Made by a program: the position numbers and the translations under genes
In this document: in pieces, positions 56,140 to 64,000 of the stretch
Position numbering within the stretch: the first letter of the stretch is position 1
Layout: each line of letters begins with the position of its first letter
Origin: Brugia malayi
Taxonomy: Eukaryota; Nematoda; Chromadorea; Rhabditida; Onchocercidae
Reading direction: 5' to 3'
DNA length: 64,000 nt
Assembly: GCF_000002995.4 (NCBI RefSeq)
Contig: NW_025062285.1
Coordinates: 515,480-579,479, forward strand
Notes under the pieces: generated by a model
What the model was told of the DNA's origin: nothing
Databases searched by the model: none
The model's input: only the letters and a program-made list of their open reading frames with translations

Positions 56140-56721
56140 ATAAGACCTATTGATTTTATTATACCAGACGTATATCTAATAATACCTACTAGAAATACCG
56201 ATGATCGAGATGATTATACTCCTTATAAGTTAAATACTCAACAGAAACTTATCAAATATTGGCAAGAACAATGGAAACTCTGGATACTTTCTGGAAAATA
56301 TGGAAGGAGGAATACTTAACCAGTTTGAGAGAACGTACACAAGTAGAACATAAATCTCCGAAAGACGCAGAGATTAGAGTCCCTATTGAAGAAGTCAAAC
56401 GCTCCTCGTGGTACCTGGAAATTAGTAAAAATAAGGAACTCAATAAGGGATAGGATAATAAGATAAGAAGTGCTCTAATAGAGTTACCACGAGTGAGATT
56501 AATGAATCGACCTATTAAAATGTTATATCCATTGGAAATTCAACAGAAAAAAACAAATCAACAATATCGAAAGATACAATAAATGGAACTGATAAACAAG
56601 AGGAACCCATAGCTAAACGAACTAGAAGTGCTACAAAACAAAAACAAACTTCAACAGAAAACGAAGAATGACACTCAAATCCTTAAATCCGAAATCTCCA
56701 AATTAAATTCCCCATCGGGAG
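56140..56721 (+). pseudogene. Second, inverted copy of the BEL/Pao C-terminal domain
   Basis: Plus-strand copy of the segment at about 53569-53900: [18 protein letters not shown], a small indel, then [20 protein letters not shown]. After a frame change and a stop near 56450 it reads [20 protein letters not shown], the usual end of BEL/Pao pol, which is missing from the minus copy. It differs from the minus copy at scattered bases, so the two are not a fresh duplication. Confidence 0.75.
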
Positions 56722-57096
56722 TGTCGCGGATTTTAACATCGCGAAGCACTAAATAAATGTAAACAATGTTTAATATAGCAATCCATTAATGTCTTTTACA
56801 ATTCATCGAAATGGTTTAATTGAATTTTGATCTTATATCAATTCATATACTATGAGCATCTATCATGTATTGTCTATTGCAACTCATAGCCTTGTTAAAA
56901 GATTTAGTATATGTGTGTAATTTTATTCCAATTTCGATTGTTCTCTATCAACGTTTTGTCCTATTACTTTGCCAATAAAGAACATGATTATATTTCTGTT
57001 ACCTCAAGCATTTACATTTACATCCAAGACAATCTCCCTGCGATCAAACACCTCTCCCGATATTATTAAATTAAACAATCAAAACCTTCCACGACA
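56722..57096 (+). repeat. 3' LTR of the second BEL/Pao element
   Basis: 375 bases from TGTCGCGG (preceded by GGGAG, a short purine tract) to CACGACA. Its last 90 bases match, in reverse complement, 53464-53553 at the other end of the insertion. Confidence 0.75.
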
Positions 57097-58247
57097 TCCA
57101 GATTATCAAATTAAATTTTAATTAAGTGCCAAAACTGCTAAAAATAGCAATATTTTGAAGTTAATTCATTATGCTGTATGCATTGCAGCAGAGCGGGACA
57201 AATATGGTGTGGTCATTTCATAGTTTAAATATTGAAATACGCTTTTGTAATAAAGTATCATCAGCAAAATTAATAAAACTTTCAATTAATCATGGTTTTA
57301 ATTCAGTAATTTAAAATTTAAATTTTGAATTTTTTAAAAATTTCAAAATTTGTAATAGTTTTCTCACATTTAACAAGAAAATAGGTTCTAAATTATCATT
57401 TTTTAATTTAATTTAGTGCCAAAACTGCAAAAAATAGCAATATTTTGAAGCTAATTCATTATGTTACATGCATTGCAGCAGAGCGGGACAAATATGGTGT
57501 GTTCATTTCGTAGTTTAAATATGAAAATACGCTTTTTTAATTAAGTTTTACGCAAAAATTCGTCAGCAAAATTAATAAAACTTTCAATTAATCATGGTTT
57601 TAATTCAGTAATTTAAAATTTAAATTTTGAATTTTTTAAAAATTTTAAAACTTGTAATAGTTTTCTTACATTTAACAAGGAAATTGATTCTAAATTATCA
57701 TATTTTATTTTAATTAAGAAAAAATAGCAATATTTTGAAGTTAATTCATTATGTTATATGCATTGCAGCAGAGCGGGACGAGTATGGTGTGATCATTTTA
57801 TAGTTTAAATATTAAAATACGCTTTTTTAATTAAGTTTTACGCAAAAATTCGTCAGGAAAATTAATAAAACTTTCAATTAATCATGGTTTTAATTCAATT
57901 TAAGGTTCAAAATTAAATTTAATTTCAAATTTAAATTTTGAATTTTTTAAAAATTTTAAAATTTGTGACAGTTTTCTTACATTTGACAGGAAAATTGGTT
58001 CTAATTATCATTTTTTATTTTAATTTAGTGCCAAAACTGCAAAAAATAGCAATATTTTGAAGTTAATTCATTATGTTGTATGCATTGCAGCAGAGCGGGA
58101 CAAATATGGTGTGGTCATTTTATAGTTTAATTTTAAAGGATGTTAAAACTATTAAAAATAATCATTTAATAAAAAAAAATTGATTATTATATACGCATAG
58201 TGCTTGAACATTGTAGTCATTTGGCATCTTAAATATTAAAATAATGC

Positions 58248-58290
58248 TTAGGCTTAGGCTTAGGGTATACTTAGGCTTAGGCTTAAGCTT
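58248..58290 (+). repeat. Interstitial TTAGGC telomere-type motif, copy 1
   Basis: TTAGGCTTAGGCTTAGGG, then TATAC, then TTAGGCTTAGGCTTAAGC. Four exact TTAGGC units and two variants. TTAGGC is the telomere repeat of most nematodes. Confidence 0.85.
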
Positions 58291-60738
58291 TATTTCAAAT
58301 CTAAACATTGATTTTGGTGAAAATTTTATAACTTGCAAGAGTTTTTGTATATTAAACGGGAAAATAATTTCTAGTTTTATCAATTATGATTTTAATTAAA
58401 TGTTAAAACTATTAAAAAATGTCAATTCATTTAAAAAAATTAGTTATTTTGAACTCAATTGATTAATTCGATGCATTGCATACGTACCGGTCGCTTACAG
58501 TGTGGTCAATTGACAACATAAATAAGAAAATAAACTTTAATAACTAAGTTTTTTTTTAATATTACAGAAGTGAAATCAATTAAATTTAAATTAAAAATTA
58601 AAATTTTGTAATTAAGTTTTGCTCAAAAATTCAACAGCAAAATTAATAAAACTTTCAATTAATAATGGTTTTTTTTTTTTTATAATGGTTTTTTTTTAAT
58701 TAATAATGGTCTTACAATTAAAATTAATCATTATTTGAACATCAAATTTTATGAAAATTCAATAATTCATTAGAGTTTTGTATATTAAACGTAAAATAAA
58801 TACCAGTAATGTCAAAATTTATTTTAATTAAATGTTAAAACTGTTAAAAAAAACTACATTCTTTAAAAAAAGTTAGATATTTTGAGCTTAATTGATTAAT
58901 TTATATGCATTGCAGCAGAGCGGGACAAATATAGTGAGGTCATTTCATAGTTTAAATATTAAAATACGCTTTTTTAATTAAGTTTTACGCAAAAATTCGT
59001 CAGCAAAATTAATAAAACTTTCAATTAATCATGGTTTTAATTCAATTTAAGGTTCAAAATTAAATTTAATTTCAAATTTAAATGTTGAATTTTTTAAAAT
59101 TTTTAAAATTTGTAATAGTTTTCTTACATTTAACAAGAAAATTGGTTCTAAATTATCATTTTTTATTTTAATTTAGTGCCAAAACTGCAAAAAATAGCAA
59201 TATTTTGAAGTTAATTCATTATTTTATATGCAATGCAGCAGAGCGGGACAAATATGGTGTGTTCATTTCGTAGTTTAAATATTAAAATACGCTTTTTTAA
59301 TTAAGTTTTACGCAAAAATTCGTCAGCAAAATTAATAAAACTTTCAATTAATCATGGTTTTAATTCAATTTAAGGTTCAAAATTAAATTTAATTTCAAAT
59401 TTAAATGTTGAATTTTTTAAAATTTGTAATAGTTTTCTTACATTTAACAAGAAACAGGAAAATTGGTTCTAATTATCATTTTTATTTTAATTTAGTGCCA
59501 AAACTGCAAAAAATAGCAATATTTTGAAGTTAATTCATTATTTATATGCAATGCAGCAGAGCGGGACAAATATGGACAAATATAGTGTATAGTTTAAATA
59601 TTAAAATACGCTTTTTTAATTAAGTTTTACGCAAAAATTCGTCAGCAAAATTAATAAAACTTTCAATTAATCATGGTTTTAATTCAATTTAAGGTTCAAA
59701 ATTAAATTTAATTTCAAATTTAAATTTTGAATTTTTTAAAAATTATATAATTTGTGACAAAATTTTAAAATTTGTGACAGTTTTCTTACATTTAACAGGA
59801 AAATTGGTTCTGATTATCATTTTTAATTTTAATTTAGTGCCAAAACAGCAAAAAATAGCAATATTTTGAAGCTAATTCATTATTTTATATGGATTGCAGC
59901 AGAGCGGGACAAATATAGTGTGGTCATTTCATAGTTTAAATATTAAAATACGCTTTTTTAAATATGTTTTACGCAAAAATTCGTCAGCAAAATTAATTAA
60001 ACCTTCATTTAATCATGGTTTCAATTCAATTTAAGGTTCAAAATTAAATTTAATTTCAAATTTAAATTTTGAATTTTTTAAAAATTCTAAAATTTGTAAT
60101 AGTTTTCTTACATTTAACAAGAAAATTGGTTCTAATTATCATTTTTAATTTTAATTTAGTGCAAAACTGCAAAAAATAGCAATATTTTGAAGTCAATTCA
60201 TTATGTTATATGCATTGCAGCAGAGCGGGACAAATATGGTGTGGCATTTTATAGTTTAAATATTAAAATACGCTTTTTTAATTAAGTTTTACGCAAAAAT
60301 TCGTCAGCAAAATTAATAAAACTTTCAATTAATCATGGTTTTAATTCAATTTAAGGTTCAAAATTAAATTTAATTTCAAATTTAAATTTTGAATTTTTTA
60401 AAAAATTTTAAAATTTGTGACAAAAATTTTAAAATTTGTGACAGTTTTCTTACATTTGACAGGAAAATTGGTTCTAATTATCATTTTTAATTTCAATTTA
60501 GTGCCAAAACTGCAAAAAATAGCAATATTTTGAAGTTAATTCATTATGTTGTATGCATTGCAGCAGAGCGGGACAAATATGGTGTGGTCATTTTATAGTT
60601 TAATTTTAAAGGATGTTAAAACTATTAAAAATAATCATTTAATAAAAAAAATTGATTATTATACGCACAATTGATTATTATATACGCATAGTGCTTGAAC
60701 ATTGTAGTCATTTGGCATCTTAAATATTAAAATAATGC

Positions 60739-60781
60739 TTAGGCTTAGGCTTAGGGTATACTTAGGCTTAGGCTTAAGCTT
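60739..60781 (+). repeat. Interstitial TTAGGC telomere-type motif, copy 2
   Basis: Identical to copy 1, 2,491 bases further on, inside the second higher-order unit. Confidence 0.85.
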
Positions 60782-63700
60782 TATTTCAAATCTAAACATT
60801 GATTTTGGTGAAAATTTTATAACTTGCAAGAGTTTTTGTATATTAAACGGGAAAATAATTTCTAGTTTTATCAATTATGATTTTAATTAAATGTTAAAAC
60901 TATTAAAAAATGTCAATTCATTTAAAAAAATTAGTTATTTTGAACTCAATTGATTAATTCGATGCATTGCATACGTACCGGTCGCTTACAGTGTGGTCAA
61001 TTGACAACATAAATAAGAAAATAAACTTTAATAACTAAGTTTTTTTTTAATATTACAGAAGTGAAATCAATTAAATTTAAATTAAAAATTAAAATTTTGT
61101 AATTAAGTTTTGCTCAAAAATTCAACAGCAAAATTAATAAAACTTTCAATTAATAATGGTTTTTTTTTTTTATAATGGTTTTTTTTAATTAATAATGGTC
61201 TTACAATTAAAATTAATCATTATTTGAACATCAAATTTTATGAAAATTCAATAATTCATTAGAGTTTTGTATATTAAACGTAAAATAAATACCAGTAATG
61301 TCAAAATTTATTTTAATTAAATGTTAAAACTGTTAAAAAAAACTACATTCTTTAAAAAAAGTTAGATATTTTGAGCTTAATTGATTAATTTATATGCATT
61401 GCAGCAGAGCGGGACAAATATAGTGAGGTCATTTCATAGTTTAAATATTAAAATACGCTTTTTTAATTAAGTTTTACGCAAAAATTCGTCAGCAAAAATT
61501 AATAAAACTTTCAATTAATCATGGTTTTAATTCAATTTAAGGTTCAAAATTAAATTTAATTTCAAATTTAAATGTTGAATTTTATAAAATTTTAAAATTT
61601 GTAATAGTTTTCTTAGATTTAACATGAAAATTGGTTCTAAATTATCATTTTTTATTTTAATTTAGTGCCAAAACTGCAAAAAATAGCAATATTTTGAAGC
61701 TAATTCATTATGTTATATGCATTGCAGCAGAGCGGGACAAATATAGTGTGGTCATTTCATAGTTTAAATATTAAAATACGCTTTTTTAATTAAGTTTTAC
61801 GCAAAAATTCGTCAGCAAAATTAATAAAACTTTCAATTAATCATGGTTTTAATTCAATTTAAGGTTCAAAATTAAATTTAATTTCAAATTTAAATTTTGA
61901 ATTTTTTAAAAATTTTAAAATTTGTAACAGTTTTCTTACATTTAACAAGAAAATTGGTTCTAAATTATCATTTTTATTTTAATTTAGTGCCAAAACTGCA
62001 AAAAATAGCAATATTTTGAAGTTAATTCATTATTTTATATGCAATGCAGCAGAGCGGGACAAATATGGTGTGTTCATTTCATAGTTTAAATATTAAAATA
62101 CGCTTTTTTAATTAAGTTTTACGCAAAAATTCGTCAGGAAAATTAATAAAACTTTCAATTAATCATGGTTTTAATTCAATTTAAGGTTCAAAATTAAATT
62201 TAATTTCAAATTTAAATTTTGAATTTTTAAAAATTTTAAAATATGTAATAGTTTTCTTACATTTAACAAGAAAATTGGTTCTAAATTATCATTTTTTATT
62301 TTAATTTAGTGCCAAAACTGCAAAAAATAGCAATATTTTGAAGCTAATTCATTATGTTGTATGCATTGCAGCAGAGCGGGACAAATATAGTGTGGTCATT
62401 TCATAGTTTAAATATTAAAATACGCTTTTTTAATTAAGTTTTACGCAAAAATTCGTCAGCAAAATTAATAAAACTTTCAATTAATCATGGTTTAATTCAA
62501 TTTAAGGTTCAAAATTAAATTTAATTTCATATTTAAATTTTGAATTTTTAAAAATTTTAAAATTTGTAATAGTTTTCTTAGATTTAACAAGAAAATTGGT
62601 TCTAAATTATCATTTTTTATTTTAATTTAGTGCCAAAACTGCAAAAAATAGCAATATTTTGAAGCTAATTCATTATGTTATATGCATTGCAGCAGAGCGG
62701 GACAAATATGGTGTGTTCATTTCGTAGTTTAAATATTAAAATACGCTTTTTTAATTAAGTTTTACGCAAAAATTCGTCAGCAAAATTAATAAAACTTTCA
62801 ATTAATCATGGTTTTAATTCAATTTAAGGTTCAAAATTAAATTTAATTTCAAATTTAAATTTTGAATTTTTAAAAATTTTAAAATTTGTGACAGTTTTCT
62901 TACATTTAACAAGAAAATTGGTTCTAAATTATCATTTTTAATTTTAATTAGTGCAAAACTGCAAAAAATAGCAATATTTGAAGCTAATTCATTATGTTAT
63001 ATGCATTGCAGCAGAGCAGGACAAATATGGTGTGGTCATTTCATAGTATAAATATTAAAATACGCTTTTTTAATTAAGTTTTACGCAAAAAATTCGTCAG
63101 CAAAATTAATAAAACTTTCAATTAATCATGGTTTTAATTCAATTTAAGGTTCAAAATTAAATTTAATTTCAAATTTAAATTTGAATTTTTTAAAAAATTT
63201 AAAATTTGTAATAGTTTTCTTACATTTAACAGAAAATTGGTTCTAATTATCATTTTTTATTTTAATTTAGTGCCAAAACTGCAAAAAATAGCAATATTTT
63301 GAAGTTAATTCATTATGTTATATGCATTGCAGCAGAGCGGACAAATATGGTGTGGTCATTTTATAGTTTAATTTTAAAATACGCTTTTTTAATTAAGTTT
63401 TACGCAAAAAATTCGTTCAGCAAAATTAATAAAACTTTCAATTAATCATGGTTTTTAATTCATTTATGGTTCAAAATTAAATTAATTTCATATTAAATTT
63501 TGAATTTTTTAAAATTTTAAAAATATGTAGTAGTTTTCTTAGATTTAACAAGAAAATTGGTTCTAATTTATCATTTTTTATTTTAATTTAGTGCCAAAAC
63601 TGCAAAAAATAGCAATATTTTGAAGCTAATTCATTATGTTGTATGGATTGCAGCAGAGCGGGACAAATATAGTGTGGTCATTTCATAGTTTAAATATTAA

Positions 63701-64000
63701 AATACGCTTTTTTAATATGTTTTACGCAAAATTCGTCAAGCAAAATTAATAAAACTTTTCATTTAATCATGGTTTAATTCAATTTATGGTTCAAAATTAA
63801 ATTTAATTTCATATTTAAAATTTTGAATTTTTAAAAATTTTAAAATATGTAATAGTTTTCTTAGATTTAACAAGAAAATTGGTTCTAAATTATCATTTTT
63901 TATTTTAAAATTTAGTGGGCAAAACTGCAAAAAATAGCAATATTTTGAAGTTAATTCATTATGTTATAATGCATTGCAGCAGAGCGGGACAAAATATGGT

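Larger units (their letters stand above)
53464..57096. mobile_element. Rearranged BEL/Pao element with inverted ends
   Basis: From 56139 down to 53464 (-) lies the 3' half of a BEL/Pao element: RT end, RNase H, integrase, C-terminal pol domain and the last ~90 bases of an LTR. From about 56140 up to 57096 (+) lies the C-terminal pol domain again, in the opposite direction, followed by the rest of pol and a full LTR. The outer ends are therefore the same LTR end in inverted orientation (TGTCGTGGAAGG at 53464; CCTTCCACGACA ending 57096). Both sides are satellite, so it sits inside the array. No target duplication is seen. Confidence 0.8.
58136..61500. repeat. 2,491-bp higher-order repeat in the satellite
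   Basis: A mixed block, starting ATGTTAAAACTATTAAAAAT and holding two class II monomers, the TTAGGC motif and the first class I monomer with the variant TATAGTGAGGTC, occurs at 58136 and again near 60613. Fixed marks are 2,491 bases apart (GCATTGCATACGTACCGGTC at 58473 and 60964; TTAGGC motif at 58248 and 60739). The copies are nearly identical over about 900 bases. Confidence 0.85.
57097..64000. repeat. Satellite array, Brugia HhaI-repeat family relatives
   Basis: Head-to-tail AT-rich monomers to the window end. The GCATTGCAGCAGAGCGGGAC box stands at 61719, 62041, 62363, 62684, 63003, 63324, 63645 (changed) and 63971, a spacing of 319-326 bases, mostly 321-322. It also occurs from 57179 on with more varied spacing. 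Other constant blocks are ACGCAAAAATTCGTCAGCAA, CTTTCAATTAATCATGG and GTGCCAAAACTGCAAAAAAT. Two blocks of class II monomers (about 58.14-58.87 and 60.61-61.37 kb) interrupt it. The GCGC site is absent throughout. It matches my memory of the Brugia 322-bp repeat in length and sequence. Confidence 0.9.

Noticed and set aside
48385..57096. An endogenous retrovirus with envelope
   Set aside because: No envelope-like frame follows pol in either element. Domain order and YVDN box fit BEL/Pao retrotransposons.
58248..58290. A true chromosome end
   Set aside because: Only four exact TTAGGC units, flanked on both sides by satellite and repeated 2,491 bases later; it is interstitial.
58162..60874. Two near-identical 71-73 codon minus-strand frames
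   Set aside because: Lie within the satellite higher-order unit; the Leu-Ser repeats come from the TTAGGC motif.

Overview
This window looks like a filarial nematode genome, most likely Brugia. Three things support that. The genes are AT-rich, intron-rich animal genes with nematode-style short exons. There are decayed inserts of alphaproteobacterial (Wolbachia-type) genes. The right end is a ~322-bp AT-rich satellite whose sequence and length match, from memory, the Brugia HhaI repeat family. Species cannot be fixed without a search.

Layout. Bases 1-135 (+) are the last exon of an unidentified gene, convergent with the next one. Bases 960-21220 (-) hold a death-associated protein kinase gene (dapk-1 type) that I can assemble from about 30 exons: kinase, calmodulin-binding autoregulatory segment, ten ankyrin repeats, Roc-COR GTPase module and C-terminal death domain ending in the family's Ser-Arg tail. 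Bases 21221-31567 are a long spacer with a 17-copy 59-bp minisatellite and a few orphan exon candidates. Bases 31568-36789 (-) hold a NOM1/Sgd1-type nucleolar MIF4G-MA3 protein, with a probable further 5' exon near 38.4 kb.

From about 40.5 kb the character changes to accumulated debris. Bases 40.6-46.25 kb carry broken bacterial genes (two adjacent VirB6-family type IV secretion genes, pyrE, unknown pieces and non-coding sequence), best read as a nuclear Wolbachia transfer (nuwt). Bases 46.3-48.15 kb are old diverged satellite-like repeats. Bases 48.4-51.5 kb are a truncated BEL/Pao LTR retrotransposon (LTR, gag, protease, reverse transcriptase). Bases 51.5-52.47 kb are a broken gene fragment with duplicated exons. 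Bases 52.47-53.46 kb are satellite again. Bases 53.46-57.1 kb are a second BEL/Pao element rearranged so that both ends show the same LTR end in inverted orientation. From 57.1 kb to the end is a satellite array with a 2,491-bp higher-order duplication that carries short TTAGGC (nematode telomere) motifs.

The two intact genes are unrelated in function: a calcium/calmodulin-regulated kinase scaffold and a ribosome-biogenesis factor. They share a strand but are 10 kb apart, so an operon is unlikely. The rest reads as a transition from gene-bearing DNA into repeat-rich DNA. I found no convincing new functional system; the most notable signals are the telomere-motif satellite, the inverted retroelement and the exon-repeat gene fragment.
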